Assembly: GCF_015679325.1 (NCBI RefSeq)
Contig: NZ_JADPVI010000001.1
Location: 1,240,001-1,304,000, forward strand
DNA from: Kaistella gelatinilytica
Lineage (GTDB): Bacteria > Bacteroidota > Bacteroidia > Flavobacteriales > Weeksellaceae
Length of the DNA: 64,000 nt
Direction of reading: 5' to 3'
Part shown: piece after piece, positions 1 through 8,240 of the stretch
How the letters are laid out: every line of letters starts with the position of its first letter
Position numbering within the stretch: the stretch's first letter is position 1
Translations under genes and position numbers: made by a program
Notes under the pieces: model-generated
Told to the model about the DNA's origin: nothing
Databases searched by the model: none
The model's input: the letters and a program-made list of their open reading frames with translations, nothing else

Positions 1-240
1 ATTGGCGTGATAACCGATGGTGATCTGCGAAGAATGTTGATGAGTGATCAAGATGTTTCACAAATTTCCGCAAAAGATATCATGAGCAAAAATCCCAAAA
101 GTGTTGACAAAAATGCCTTGGCAAAAGAAGCGATGGCGATTTTGAAAGATAAAAATATCGGTCAGCTGATCGTGACCGAAAACGATAAATATTTCGGAAT
201 CATCGATATTCACCGTTTGTTAGACGAAGGAATTAATTAA
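1..240 (+). CDS. kdsD: Arabinose-5-phosphate isomerase, C-terminal CBS part (truncated by window start)
   Basis: The reading frame is open from base 1 to the TAA at 238-240, so only the last 79 residues are present. They form the end of one CBS motif (IGVITDGDLRR) and one complete CBS motif (DIMSKNPKSVDKNALAKEA followed by GIIDIHRLL). This C-terminal pair of CBS domains is the usual tail of KdsD/KpsF-type sugar isomerases, which convert ribulose 5-phosphate to arabinose 5-phosphate, the first step toward Kdo for lipopolysaccharide. The SIS catalytic domain lies outside the window, so another CBS protein cannot be excluded. The tatC gene follows on the same strand, an order I associate with flavobacterial genomes. 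Confidence 0.8.
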   Translation: MGVITDGDLRRMLMSDQDVSQISAKDIMSKNPKSVDKNALAKEAMAILKDKNIGQLIVTENDKYFGIIDIHRLLDEGIN

Positions 241-352
241 AATAAAATCTCATCTAACTTTCCCATCGTATATCAATAAAAACAGGGCGATATTATCATT
301 ATAAACTTATAATTAAGTAATTTCGCATCTTCAAAACTTAAAAATAAAATTC

Positions 353-1171
353 GTGAGCGAGGCAAAAGAAATGTCCTTTTGGGGACACATTGGGGAATTG
401 AGAGGTCACTTAACCCGCTCAGTTATTGCCATTATTATTGGCGGAATTATTATCGGATTCAATGTAAACTGGATCATGGACAATGTTTTTTTCGGCCCCA
501 CAAGAAATGATTTCTTCACTTTTCGGGTGGTCAATCATTATTCCCGCGAACTTCTTGGTCATGACAGCATTACTTTACCCGGACATTTTGCAGTACAGCA
601 GAAAAAGCTATTTCAGCAATTCAATGTGATGATGGCGGTTTCCGTTTTTGGCGGAATGGTTCTGGCTTTTCCTTATATTATCTGGGAATTATGGCGTTTT
701 ATTTCTCCAGCGCTTCATCCAAAAGAAAGAAAAAATTCTGTTTTCGTTATCAATTTCGTCTGGATCCTTTTTATGCTGGGAATTCTGTGTGGATATTTCC
801 TCATTTTACCTTTCGCCATTAATTTTGGTTTGCTTTTCAAAATTTCAGATTCGATCGTACAACTATTCGATCTGAGTGATTATACGACGTTATTTATGCA
901 GGTCGTTTTAGGAATGGGTGTCGTTTTCCTTTTCCCTGTGATTGTTTATTTCTTGACGATGATCGGTATATTAACGCCGCAATTCATGAGAACTTATCGT
1001 CGTCACGCTATTGTTTTAATTCTTGTTGTAGCGGCGATCATTACTCCTGCCGATGTTTTGAGTATGATCATGGCAGCTTTACCGCTTCTTTTATTGTATG
1101 AATTCAGTATTCTGATGAGTGCTTATACCTTCAAAAAAGTGCAGCAAAGAAAACTGGAAGATGCCATCTAA
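353..1171 (+). CDS. tatC: Sec-independent protein translocase subunit TatC
   Basis: The 272-residue polytopic inner-membrane protein is the receptor core of the twin-arginine translocase, which exports folded proteins. The N-terminus has the family signature FWGHIGELRGHL. The conserved segment after the first periplasmic loop reads WELWRFISPALHPKERK, matching the TatC signal-peptide binding region, and about six hydrophobic segments follow the expected pattern. I accept the GTG start at 353 because it gives MSEAKEMSFWGH, a normal length of leader before the first signature; an in-frame ATG lies six codons later. No tatA or tatB gene is visible nearby, so the partner subunit must be encoded elsewhere. 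Confidence 0.95.
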   Translation: MSEAKEMSFWGHIGELRGHLTRSVIAIIIGGIIIGFNVNWIMDNVFFGPTRNDFFTFRVVNHYSRELLGHDSITLPGHFAVQQKKLFQQFNVMMAVSVFGGMVLAFPYIIWELWRFISPALHPKERKNSVFVINFVWILFMLGILCGYFLILPFAINFGLLFKISDSIVQLFDLSDYTTLFMQVVLGMGVVFLFPVIVYFLTMIGILTPQFMRTYRRHAIVLILVVAAIITPADVLSMIMAALPLLLLYEFSILMSAYTFKKVQQRKLEDAI

Positions 1172-1307
1172 ATAATATTCATCATTCTGTTTATTCTTTT
1201 GCATTAAAGTTGTTAATCGTTTATTCTAAGACAATATTCTGTTTAAAATTTAAATCAAATTTGCTTGAATTTTAAAGTAAACAGACAGCGAATTCGTCTT
1301 TAGTAAA

Positions 1308-2444
1308 ATGGCACTTAATTTTAGCGTTATAAATTTAAAGAAAACCATGATTATAATACTGCTGATCATCGTTGCATTTTTTGCAGTGATAATCCTTTTC
1401 ATGCAACATCCAACATTTGGAAAAGCACCGTCGGGAAAACGTTTGGAAAGAATTCTAAAATCTCCACATTATAAAAAAGACCAATTCGATAACATTAATT
1501 TCACGCCACCGCTTGCAGAAGATGCCTCGATGCCAAAAATAATGTTCCGTTTTCTTTTTGGTTCAAAAAAAAATTTGAGTCCAAAAAATGCATTTAATTT
1601 TTCGAAAACCGATCTGAAGAATTTAGATCCCGATGAAAATGTATATGTCTGGATGGGTCATTCTTCTTATTATCTTCAAATTGATGGTAAGAAAATTCTT
1701 GTAGATCCGGTTTTTAGTGGAAATGCATCACCCGTTTCCTTTACTACAAAAGCTTTTCCAGGAGCTGATCTGTATTCTGCAGATGATATTCCAGAGTTGG
1801 ATTATTTAATAATCACGCATGATCATTGGGATCATCTCGATTATAAAACGGTGAAAGAATTAAATCCCAAAGTAAAAACGGTCATTACAGGGTTGGGAAC
1901 CGGCGAACATTTGGAATACTGGAATTACGATCCAAAAAAAATCATTGAACTGGATTGGGGCGAAAATTTCGATTTAGGAAATGGATTTAAAATTCATGCA
2001 GAAACAGCGAGACACTTTTCGGGACGGACTTTTAAACGAAATCAGGCGATCTGGGCAAGCTTTGTTTTCGAAACACCAGATAAAAAAATCTACATCGGTG
2101 GTGATTCGGGGTTTGACGATCACTTCGAAAAAATAGGTAATAAATATGGCGGTTTTGACTTGGCAATTCTCGAAAACGGCCAATATAACAAAGACTGGCG
2201 ATACATTCATATGATGCCGGAAGAATTTCTTGTGGCAGCAAAAAATCTGAAAGCCAGGCGGATCATTCCCGTTCATAATTCAAAATTTATACTTGCATTG
2301 CATCCCTGGGAAGAACCACTGCAAAAAATTTCGGCGCTGAACGAAAGTGAAAATCTGCGATTAATTACTCCGAAAATCGGAGAAAAAGTAGATTGGGAAA
2401 ATGACCAAAAAGTGTACGATAAATGGTGGGATTTATATCAATAA
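1308..2444 (+). CDS. Membrane-anchored MBL-fold metallo-hydrolase, NAPE-PLD-like
   Basis: The protein has 378 residues. An uncleaved hydrophobic anchor spans about residues 13-32. The metallo-beta-lactamase fold begins near residue 113 with WMGHSSYYLQIDGKKILVDP, a hallmark of the UlaG/NAPE-PLD branch. The metal site THDHWDH supplies His171, His173, Asp175 and His176; further ligands are likely in GGDSGFDDHF and in PVHNSKF near the C-terminus. Relatives cleave phosphodiester bonds in N-acyl-phosphatidylethanolamines, and a role in lipid turnover at the outer face of the membrane is an inference from that family. The gene stands alone, with 136 bp upstream and 118 bp downstream. Confidence 0.85.
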   Translation: MALNFSVINLKKTMIIILLIIVAFFAVIILFMQHPTFGKAPSGKRLERILKSPHYKKDQFDNINFTPPLAEDASMPKIMFRFLFGSKKNLSPKNAFNFSKTDLKNLDPDENVYVWMGHSSYYLQIDGKKILVDPVFSGNASPVSFTTKAFPGADLYSADDIPELDYLIITHDHWDHLDYKTVKELNPKVKTVITGLGTGEHLEYWNYDPKKIIELDWGENFDLGNGFKIHAETARHFSGRTFKRNQAIWASFVFETPDKKIYIGGDSGFDDHFEKIGNKYGGFDLAILENGQYNKDWRYIHMMPEEFLVAAKNLKARRIIPVHNSKFILALHPWEEPLQKISALNESENLRLITPKIGEKVDWENDQKVYDKWWDLYQ

Positions 2445-2562
2445 TATCGGTGATCAATTGTAAAATTTTATTCGTATTGTAAAAATTGGTAATTTCTTGG
2501 TTTTAAAACATTAAATTTAGAGTTGCAAATTCAATTGATTTTTCCAACTTAAACTTCACAAA

Positions 2563-3333
2563 ATGTTAAAAAAATTACAGATCGCAAACGGTTTTTTCCT
2601 CATTTTCACGATTATATTCAATTATTTGAGCAACACGGGAATATTTAATGGTAAAACTATTGCGAATGTTTCCGATCAATACCACAATTTATTTACGCCC
2701 GCAGGTTATGCCTTTTCAATTTGGGGCGTTATTTACTTACTCTTAATCGGATTTGTTTATTATACGGGCAGAAGTTTGTTCAACCCTTCCAAAAATGAAG
2801 CTGACGGTTTTGTAAAAAAAATCGGATGGTGGTTTGTCGTTTCCTGTCTTGCAAATTGTGCGTGGATTTTAACATGGTTATATGGTTACACAGGATTATC
2901 GGTAATTGTTCTGTCGATCGCTTTTATTTCTCTTTTAATCATATTAATGGAAGCTTTAAAGTACAATTCTACTATCGCACAAAAATGGTTCATCAACTTT
3001 CCATTTCAAATTTATGCAGGTTGGGTCAGTGTGGCCTTGATCGCCGCTGTTGCTGCCTGGTTAACCAAAATAAAATGGTCTGCATTCGAAATTTCTGAGG
3101 AAAAATGGACCATCGTAATGATTGTTATCGCGACCATCATTCACGTAGTAATGATCTTCAAAAAGAATGCTCCAATTTTCGCTTTGGTCGCAGTTTGGGC
3201 TTTAATAGCAATAGCTGTTGCAAACAAAGAAGTAAGCCAGTATATTTATATTGCAGCTTTGATTGCGGCGGGATTTATTTTTATAAGCAGTTGCCTGAAA
3301 ATATATCAGGACCGATCCGCCGTAAAAATTTAA
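2563..3333 (+). CDS. TspO-like tryptophan-rich integral membrane protein
   Basis: The 256-residue protein is almost entirely hydrophobic, with about seven or eight membrane segments. The loop NLFTPAGYAFSIWGVIYLLL resembles the TspO/MBR motif that binds tetrapyrroles and cholesterol in the classical five-helix family. This protein is longer than classical TspO (about 160 residues), so it belongs at best to an extended branch. The family assignment rests on that loop and on scattered tryptophans; a specific ligand cannot be deduced. A hairpin terminator follows 25 bp downstream, so the gene is probably monocistronic. Confidence 0.62.
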   Translation: MLKKLQIANGFFLIFTIIFNYLSNTGIFNGKTIANVSDQYHNLFTPAGYAFSIWGVIYLLLIGFVYYTGRSLFNPSKNEADGFVKKIGWWFVVSCLANCAWILTWLYGYTGLSVIVLSIAFISLLIILMEALKYNSTIAQKWFINFPFQIYAGWVSVALIAAVAAWLTKIKWSAFEISEEKWTIVMIVIATIIHVVMIFKKNAPIFALVAVWALIAIAVANKEVSQYIYIAALIAAGFIFISSCLKIYQDRSAVKI

Positions 3334-3357
3334 TAAAAGAAACTCAGTAGTAACATA

Positions 3358-3390
3358 AAGATTTCCCGCAATGGAGATCTTTTTTATTTT
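3358..3390 (+). terminator. Rho-independent terminator after the TspO-like gene
   Basis: A nine-base-pair stem (3358-3366 with 3373-3381) encloses the loop CGCAAT and runs into a T-rich tail. It separates the TspO-like gene from the thiolase gene. Confidence 0.75.
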
Positions 3391-3419
3391 CTTAAATTTA
3401 CAATCATTAAAAATAAAGC

Positions 3420-4634
3420 ATGAAAAACGCATATATTATCGACGGAACTCGTTCTGCGATCGGAAATTTTAAAGGAAGTTTGGCACCCGTAAGAACTGAT
3501 GATCTGATGGCTTCAGTTCTAAAAAGTCTTATTGAAAAAAATCCAGATTTACCTTTAGATAAAATTGATGATGTTATTATTGGTTGTGCGAACCAAGCTG
3601 GTGAAGATAACCGTAATGTGGCAAGAATGGCTTTGCTTCTGGCTGGAATTCCAATCAATGTTCCGGGCGAAACAGTGAACAGATTGTGTGCTTCCGGAAT
3701 GAGTTCGATCGTTCAGGCAATGCGCGCGATCAGATCTGGTGAAGGAGATTTATTTATTTCAGGCGGTGTTGAAGGAATGTCGAGAGCGCCTTATGTTCTT
3801 TCAAAATCAGAATCAGCATTTGGAACAGATTCTAAAATGTTTGATTCCAGTTTCGGATGGCGTTTTGTAAATCCTGCGATGGAGAAAATGTACGGAATTG
3901 ATGCGATGGGAAAAACCGCTGAAAATCTTGCCGAACTTTATAAAATCTCACGCGAACAACAGGATGAATTTGCTTTGAATTCTCAAATAAAAGCGACGAA
4001 AGCGCAGGAAAGCGGACGATTGGCAGAAGAGATTTCTGACATTAAAATTCCACAAAGAAAAGGTGATGCGATCGTTATTAACAAAGATGAGTTTATCAAG
4101 CCAACCTCTACTTTAGAAATTTTAGGAAAACTGCGACCGGCTTTCATGAAAGAAAATGGAACGGTTACTGCTGGAAATGCTTCGGGATTAAATGACGGTG
4201 CCGCTGCAGTAATTATCGCTTCAGATGATGCGGTGAAAAATTATAATTTAAAACCTTTGGCAAAAATCGTAAGTTCTGCCGTAGTTGGTGTCGAACCCAG
4301 AATTATGGGAATCGGTCCGGTTGAAGCAACGAAACTTGCTTTAAAAAGAGCAAACTTAACTTTGGATCAGATCGATATCATCGAATTGAATGAAGCGTTT
4401 GCAGCACAAAGTATTGCGTGTTTAAAAGAATTAGGAATTGCTAATAATGATGCACGAGTTAATGTAAACGGTGGCGCAATTTCTTTAGGTCATCCGCTCG
4501 GAATGAGCGGAACCAGGATTACTTATTCTGCAGCTTTAGAACTTCAAAAAACTGGTAAAAAATATGCTTTGGCTACGATGTGTATCGGTGTTGGACAAGG
4601 TTATGCGATTATTTTGGAAAATGTAAATATCTAA
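3420..4634 (+). CDS. Acetyl-CoA C-acyltransferase (thiolase, PcaF/PaaJ/FadA type)
   Basis: This is a full-length thiolase of 404 residues. The acyl-accepting Cys90 lies in TVNRLCASGM, the active-site His358 in ISLGHPLGMSGTR, and the second Cys388 in ATMCIGVGQGYA. It cleaves 3-ketoacyl-CoA to acetyl-CoA and a shortened acyl-CoA. The N-terminal half (GCANQAGEDNRNVARMALLLAG) resembles 3-oxoadipyl-CoA thiolases of aromatic degradation, but no paa or pca genes are present, so the substrate is unresolved. The 3-hydroxyacyl-CoA dehydrogenase at 7186-8085 could supply the preceding step, though it lies on the other strand in a separate unit. The enzyme is cytoplasmic. Confidence 0.93.
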   Translation: MKNAYIIDGTRSAIGNFKGSLAPVRTDDLMASVLKSLIEKNPDLPLDKIDDVIIGCANQAGEDNRNVARMALLLAGIPINVPGETVNRLCASGMSSIVQAMRAIRSGEGDLFISGGVEGMSRAPYVLSKSESAFGTDSKMFDSSFGWRFVNPAMEKMYGIDAMGKTAENLAELYKISREQQDEFALNSQIKATKAQESGRLAEEISDIKIPQRKGDAIVINKDEFIKPTSTLEILGKLRPAFMKENGTVTAGNASGLNDGAAAVIIASDDAVKNYNLKPLAKIVSSAVVGVEPRIMGIGPVEATKLALKRANLTLDQIDIIELNEAFAAQSIACLKELGIANNDARVNVNGGAISLGHPLGMSGTRITYSAALELQKTGKKYALATMCIGVGQGYAIILENVNI

Positions 4635-4655
4635 ATATTATCATCTTTATTTTAG

Positions 4656-4690
4656 AACCCTTTCAGCCTTTAAAAGGCTGAAAGGGTTTT
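4656..4690 (+). terminator. Strong rho-independent terminator after the thiolase gene
   Basis: The sequence from AACCCTTTCAGCCTT to its complement forms a stem of about 15 bp with a three-base loop, followed by TTTTT. It is one of the most perfect hairpins in the window. Confidence 0.9.
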
Positions 4691-4750
4691 TACTTTTTAC
4701 CGCAAAAACTTTTTTTTATATCGTTAAGAAGAAAACTTACATTTAATTTT

Positions 4751-4852
4751 AGCCCCGATTGAAGCGGCATCCTTTTGCGAAACGAAGTGGAGCAAAAGAT
4801 AAAGCGGAAAGCGGGTACTGTTTTTGAACGAAGCGAATATAGTGTTGCTCCT
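4751..4852 (+). ncRNA. Candidate structured extragenic element, copy 1 (Flavo-1-like)
   Basis: The element begins AGCCCCGATTGAAGCGGC, has an inner hairpin with arms CTTTTGC and GCAAAAG, continues with AGCGGAAAGCGGG, and ends with a GCTCC box. A second copy with the same block order lies at 29321-29415. The GC content is clearly higher than in the surrounding intergenic DNA. The element sits between the thiolase terminator and the 3' end of the convergent VOC gene. I associate the pattern from memory with the Flavobacteria-specific Flavo-1 RNA; this is not verified. A short open frame crossing it has no coding character. Confidence 0.45.
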
Positions 4853-4856
4853 GAAT

Positions 4857-5303
4857 TTAATGCTGTTCAACTTTGGAAGGATCGTCATAATTCACCATCC
4901 ATTCTATACCGAATTTATCTTTCCACATGCCGAAATAAGCGCCCCAAAAGGTATCTGCTAAAGGCATTGTGACGATTCCACCCTCGGATAAATTATTAAA
5001 TAAATGCGTTGCTTCTTCGCGGGAATCTGCATTCAAAGAAACTGCGTAATTGTCACCGGTTTTAAAACCAGGAGTTCCCGGGAAAATATCACTGCCAAAT
5101 AAAATGGTTTCTGCGGAGATTTCTAAACGCACATGCATCACCATCGATTTCTGATCGTCTGACAAAGCCGGAGTTCCTTCCTGTGGCGGCATATCACCAA
5201 AAAAATTAATGTCTGCAAACTCTTTCCCAAAAGCATTTTTATAAAAATCAAATGCCTCTTTGCAGTTTCCGTCGAACATCAAATAAGGATTTACTGTTGC
5301 CAT
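4857..5303 (-). CDS. VOC-family (PhnB-like glyoxalase/bleomycin-resistance fold) protein
   Basis: This 148-residue cytoplasmic protein starts MATVNPYLMFDGNCKEAFDFY and continues with YKNAFGKEF, the signature opening of PhnB-like VOC proteins. The middle HVRLEISAETILFGSDIFPG and the end WGAYFGMWKDKFGIEWMVN are also typical. The fold forms a dimer with a metal or small-molecule site, but members of this branch mostly have no known substrate. The gene lies 16 bp downstream of the secreted-protein gene at 5320-5790 and may be co-transcribed with it. Its 3' end abuts the structured element at 4751-4852. Confidence 0.88.
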   Translation of the reverse strand: MATVNPYLMFDGNCKEAFDFYKNAFGKEFADINFFGDMPPQEGTPALSDDQKSMVMHVRLEISAETILFGSDIFPGTPGFKTGDNYAVSLNADSREEATHLFNNLSEGGIVTMPLADTFWGAYFGMWKDKFGIEWMVNYDDPSKVEQH

Positions 5304-5319
5304 AATTTTTAGTTTTATA

Positions 5320-5790
5320 TTATTGATTTTTCCAGCTGGTTGAGTAAGTCAAATTGCCATCGTAACTCTTCCAGTTGCCGATGAATTCAATGAATTGATG
5401 GTCGATTTTCTCGGTTTTTTTATTCCAGATGAAGGTATAAATAAATTTACCTTTTAAAATTCCAGAATGTTTCCCGGTTCCTTCTTCTGCCAGTTCATAT
5501 TCACCGAAAACGGTATTTCTTTTTTTGCCGTCTTTGTATTTGTCGATTTTCAGTTTGCCTTCGAACTTGGTATTTGTATTTTCTACCAATGAAAAACCAG
5601 AGACGAAATATTCCTGATCATTTTTTTTATTCTGTTCTGAAGTCGTAATTCTAACCTTAATCGGCATTTTTTCGTTGCTGATCGTTCCAAGATAAGGTTG
5701 AGAATTATTCATCCAAACACTGGAAATATTGGGCATCTGCGAGAAAGCAAAAGTGCTGATCAGCAAAAATAAAAGAGTTAATTTTTTCAT
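5320..5790 (-). CDS. Small secreted protein of unknown function
   Basis: The 156-residue protein has a clear signal peptide (MKKLTLLFLLISTFAFSQ) with probable cleavage after Ser-Gln near residue 18. The mature part is a hydrophilic, beta-rich sequence opening with MPNISSVWMNNSQPYLGTI. It shows repeated charged and aromatic strands suggestive of a lipocalin-like or small beta-barrel fold, which is only an inference. No cysteine lies at the cleavage site, so it is periplasmic or exported rather than lipid-anchored. I do not recognise a family. It probably shares a transcript with the VOC gene downstream. Confidence 0.72.
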   Translation of the reverse strand: MKKLTLLFLLISTFAFSQMPNISSVWMNNSQPYLGTISNEKMPIKVRITTSEQNKKNDQEYFVSGFSLVENTNTKFEGKLKIDKYKDGKKRNTVFGEYELAEEGTGKHSGILKGKFIYTFIWNKKTEKIDHQFIEFIGNWKSYDGNLTYSTSWKNQ

Positions 5791-5980
5791 AGTTTGTGTT
5801 TTTAATTAAATTTAAGTCGGTAAATGACAATAAAACTAAATACTTTTTGTCGCTCAAAAAATCACAGAAGTATGCCTTAAAAAATTATTAATAGAAGTTT
5901 ACAAAATGAAAATCTATAGATTTTTAAAGATTTTGTGTTCTTTTAGGAAGCATGATTTTAATCTTATCTTCAACTTAACT

Positions 5981-6000
5981 TTTGTGACTTTGTGGTTTTA
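5981..6000 (-). repeat. Dispersed ACCACAAAGTCAC repeat, copy 1
   Basis: The minus strand reads TAAAACCACAAAGTCACAAA. The same core recurs at 27971-27991 and, in degenerate form, at 28023-28044, 30472-30494 and 33288-33310, always between genes. The rest of the 232-bp gap from 5791 to 6022 is AT-rich and shows nothing else I can name. Confidence 0.5.
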
Positions 6001-6022
6001 AATTTGTGATATTTAGTTCTGC

Positions 6023-6478
6023 CTAAACTCCAAATTGTTCCAGATGGTGATTCAAATGTTTTGCAAACATATTATTCCATTCCTGCGCTTTCAGTTTTCC
6101 GAAAGAGAACGATTCTTTTCCGTCAAATGCATCTCTGCCTAACTGTTGTGTTTTTTGAATGAAGCCGATTAACCGTTTTTTTTCTAGATAGAAATCCTGG
6201 TCTCCTTTAATTTTAAATTGTGGCGCAGTGGGTGAATTTTGTGAATACGATTTTTCTCCGACCACTTTTGGTTTTACGAAATTCTTTAAAATAAACTTCG
6301 CAATTCCACTTGGTGCTTTGTGTTTTTGAGGTTCATAAACCATTTCATAAGTCACGTTGCAGTGCGCCAACATTTGGTCCACGGTCATTGTTCCCCACTT
6401 CCCTCCTGTTTCGGGTGATAGTTTATTGATCCGGTCGATGTAGGTTTGCGCTTCTTTCGCGTTGAAGATATCTTGCAT
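6023..6478 (-). CDS. DUF1569 (DinB-superfamily) protein
   Basis: This 151-residue cytoplasmic protein has the features of DUF1569: KWGTMTVDQMLAHCNVTYEM near residues 27-46, with a likely metal-ligand histidine (LAHCN), and the C-terminal pair AKHLNHHLEQFG giving two more candidate ligands. DinB-superfamily four-helix bundles are often metal-dependent and act as thiol transferases or stress proteins, but the role of DUF1569 is not established. The gene follows the Crp/Fnr regulator gene after 52 bp on the same strand and may be part of its transcript. Confidence 0.8.
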   Translation of the reverse strand: MQDIFNAKEAQTYIDRINKLSPETGGKWGTMTVDQMLAHCNVTYEMVYEPQKHKAPSGIAKFILKNFVKPKVVGEKSYSQNSPTAPQFKIKGDQDFYLEKKRLIGFIQKTQQLGRDAFDGKESFSFGKLKAQEWNNMFAKHLNHHLEQFGV

Positions 6479-6530
6479 AGTTTGTTTTTACTTTAACAAA
6501 AATAGAAATTATTAAGGAACAATTTTCAAC

Positions 6531-7091
6531 TTAAATTTCACTTCTGATTCTACTTAATGTTTCCTGTGAAATCCCAAGGTAAGACGCGATCATGCCTAAA
6601 GGTGCGCGCAGAATAATGTTCGGATTTTCGTGAATTAATCTTAAATATTTTTCTTTAGCTGTGTGAAATTGAAGCGAAGAAATTCGGTCGGTCATTTGAG
6701 TAATGATATTTCCTAGTACAAACCGGCTAAAATTGGCACTTTCTAAAGATACTGAACACAATTCTTCCACTTTTGCGTAGTTGCAGAATTTAACGGTGCT
6801 TTCTTCGACGGCCTCAAAATTATATCGGGTAGGATTATTTTGAAAAAGTGTGTCGGAATTTGCCATTATATTTCCTTCGATATAAAATTTTGTCGTAATT
6901 TCTTTTCCGTTTTCGTAATAAAAAGAACGTATCAGACCTTGTTCTACAAAATAAATATTTCGATTGTATTGATCCTGTTTGCTGATCAGTTCTCCTTTTT
7001 TGAAAGTTTTGGTTTGAAAATCTCCATTTAAAAATTTTTCAATTTCAGGATTGTTTTTCAGATTATGGGGAAGAGCATCGATAAGTTCCAT
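6531..7091 (-). CDS. Crp/Fnr-family transcriptional regulator
   Basis: The protein has 186 residues. An N-terminal cyclic-nucleotide-type beta-barrel (KKGELISKQDQYNRNIYFVEQGLIRSFYY split by its usual loops) is followed by a dimer helix and a C-terminal helix-turn-helix (LGMIASYLGISQETLSRIRS). It lacks the N-terminal cysteine cluster of oxygen-sensing FNR, so an iron-sulfur sensor is unlikely; the signal is unknown. The adjacent 3-hydroxyacyl-CoA dehydrogenase promoter, and the tolC promoter further along, carry TTGAN6TCAA palindromes of the kind this family binds. That makes this protein the best local candidate for their regulator, though this is inference. Confidence 0.88.
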   Translation of the reverse strand: MELIDALPHNLKNNPEIEKFLNGDFQTKTFKKGELISKQDQYNRNIYFVEQGLIRSFYYENGKEITTKFYIEGNIMANSDTLFQNNPTRYNFEAVEESTVKFCNYAKVEELCSVSLESANFSRFVLGNIITQMTDRISSLQFHTAKEKYLRLIHENPNIILRAPLGMIASYLGISQETLSRIRSEI

Positions 7092-7115
7092 TAAAAGCTT
7101 TTTGCGAATTTAACG

Positions 7116-7148
7116 AAAAAGAACGTTTCGAATATTGAAACGTTCTTT
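7116..7148 (-). terminator. Rho-independent terminator of the hydroxyacyl-CoA dehydrogenase gene
   Basis: AAAGAACGTTTC pairs with GAAACGTTCTTT around a seven-base loop. On the minus strand the hairpin is followed by a T-run. Confidence 0.8.
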
Positions 7149-7185
7149 CTATTAAAAGCTACTGTTAAAATTAAGTCTGTTAAAC

Positions 7186-8085
7186 CTATGGTTTCAGAAA
7201 ATCTACGTCTTGAAAAGTAGGATTTGGATATTTATAAAAGCCTTCCAAAGTTGAAAGTCCAAGCTTGTTTTGATCGATAAAATTTTTCTTCAAATAATCT
7301 ACTACTTTACCCGCAGTTTCATCTTTTGTTTTTTCAAATTTAATTTTATTGATGTTATATGCAGTTGTAATTCCTACCACATCCAAAATTCCAAATGGAC
7401 CAACCGGTGCGCCTGTTGCGACCATCCAGGCTTTATCTACCGTTTCTACATCGGCGACATCATTCACCAATAAAGTGGTTGCAGCATCCAAAAGCGGAAC
7501 CAGTAAAGAATTCACAATGTAACCCGGCTGTTCTTTATGAAGTGGCAAAGCAACCATTCCAATATTTTTCGCAAAATCCACAACATCCTGAAAAACTTCG
7601 GGATTGGTCGTTGCATGACCCATAATTTCTGCGGTGTTGTGTTTCCAGATTTCATTCGCAAAATGCAGAGATAATAATTTCTCCGGTCTTCCACTTACCG
7701 AAGCAAACATACTTGGTAACAAGGTTGAAGTGTTGGTTGCAAAAATGGTTTTCTGCGGTGCGAGGGGCGCCAGTTTCGTATAAAATTCCGTTTTAATTGC
7801 GGGGTTTTCCGGTATCGCTTCGATCATTAAATCCGCATTTTTTACAGAATCTTTTAAATCAGTGGAATAAGAAATTCTTTCGAAAGTTTCTTCCAGTTGG
7901 GCATCTGTAACATTAAGATCTTTTTTAAAGTTTTCTGCCAGAATTTGGAAACTCTTTTTTGCTTTTTCTAAAACCTCATCATTAATATCATAAACAACCA
8001 CGTTGAAACCGTGAAAAGCAGACTGAAATGCAATCTGTGAGCCTAAAACTCCACTTCCTGCAATAGTAACATTTTGTATTTTCAT
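7186..8085 (-). CDS. 3-hydroxyacyl-CoA (3-hydroxybutyryl-CoA) dehydrogenase
   Basis: The 299-residue enzyme oxidises 3-hydroxyacyl-CoA to 3-ketoacyl-CoA with NAD. The Rossmann motif IAGSGVLGSQIA opens the protein, an acidic residue near the end of the second strand (VVVYDIND) indicates NAD preference, and the catalytic segment reads FATNTSTLL ... SLHFANEIWKHNTAEI, with the expected Ser, His and Glu. GYIVNSLLVPLL supplies the conserved Asn. The C-terminal helical domain follows with VGPFGILDVVG. Two terminators and its own promoter make it a monocistronic unit. The promoter has a Crp/Fnr-like palindrome, so expression is probably tied to that regulator. Confidence 0.94.
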   Translation of the reverse strand: MKIQNVTIAGSGVLGSQIAFQSAFHGFNVVVYDINDEVLEKAKKSFQILAENFKKDLNVTDAQLEETFERISYSTDLKDSVKNADLMIEAIPENPAIKTEFYTKLAPLAPQKTIFATNTSTLLPSMFASVSGRPEKLLSLHFANEIWKHNTAEIMGHATTNPEVFQDVVDFAKNIGMVALPLHKEQPGYIVNSLLVPLLDAATTLLVNDVADVETVDKAWMVATGAPVGPFGILDVVGITTAYNINKIKFEKTKDETAGKVVDYLKKNFIDQNKLGLSTLEGFYKYPNPTFQDVDFLKP

Positions 8086-8117
8086 TTTTTAAATTTTATT
8101 ATTTTAAATCATTCTCT

Positions 8118-8166
8118 ACCTCAAAGTTGCAATTTAATCGGCACAATTCCTTTGATATATATCAAA
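8118..8166 (-). promoter_or_regulatory. Promoter with Crp/Fnr-type palindrome for the dehydrogenase gene
   Basis: TTTGATATATATCAAA at 8151-8166 is a perfect 16-bp palindrome containing the classical TTGATN4ATCAA box. On the minus strand it is followed by GGAAT, 16 bases, and then CAACTTTG (8122-8129), a one-mismatch match to the TAnnTTTG -7 box. The palindrome centre falls about 40 bp before the expected start, the position of a class II activator. The tolC promoter has the same arrangement base for base in spacing. Confidence 0.68.
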
Positions 8167-8175
8167 ATCGATATA

Positions 8176-8208
8176 AAAAGAACGTCCGAACCGAAGTCCA
8201 GACGTTCT
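8176..8208 (-). terminator. Terminator of the TolC/HlyD/permease operon, UUCG loop
   Basis: AGAACGTC pairs with GACGTTCT, and on the minus strand the inner stem closes with a TTCG tetraloop. A run of T follows. The stem is about 14 bp including wobble pairs. Confidence 0.82.
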
Positions 8209-8240
8209 CAACAAACAAACAGTATGAAAACTGTTATTTT

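Noticed and set aside
4775-4972. 65-residue frame across the structured element
   Set aside because: Its start lies in the repeated element and its end inside the opposing VOC gene; no coding signal.
5791-6022. Possible short gene in the AT-rich gap
   Set aside because: No open frame of reasonable length, no promoter and no structure other than the dispersed repeat.
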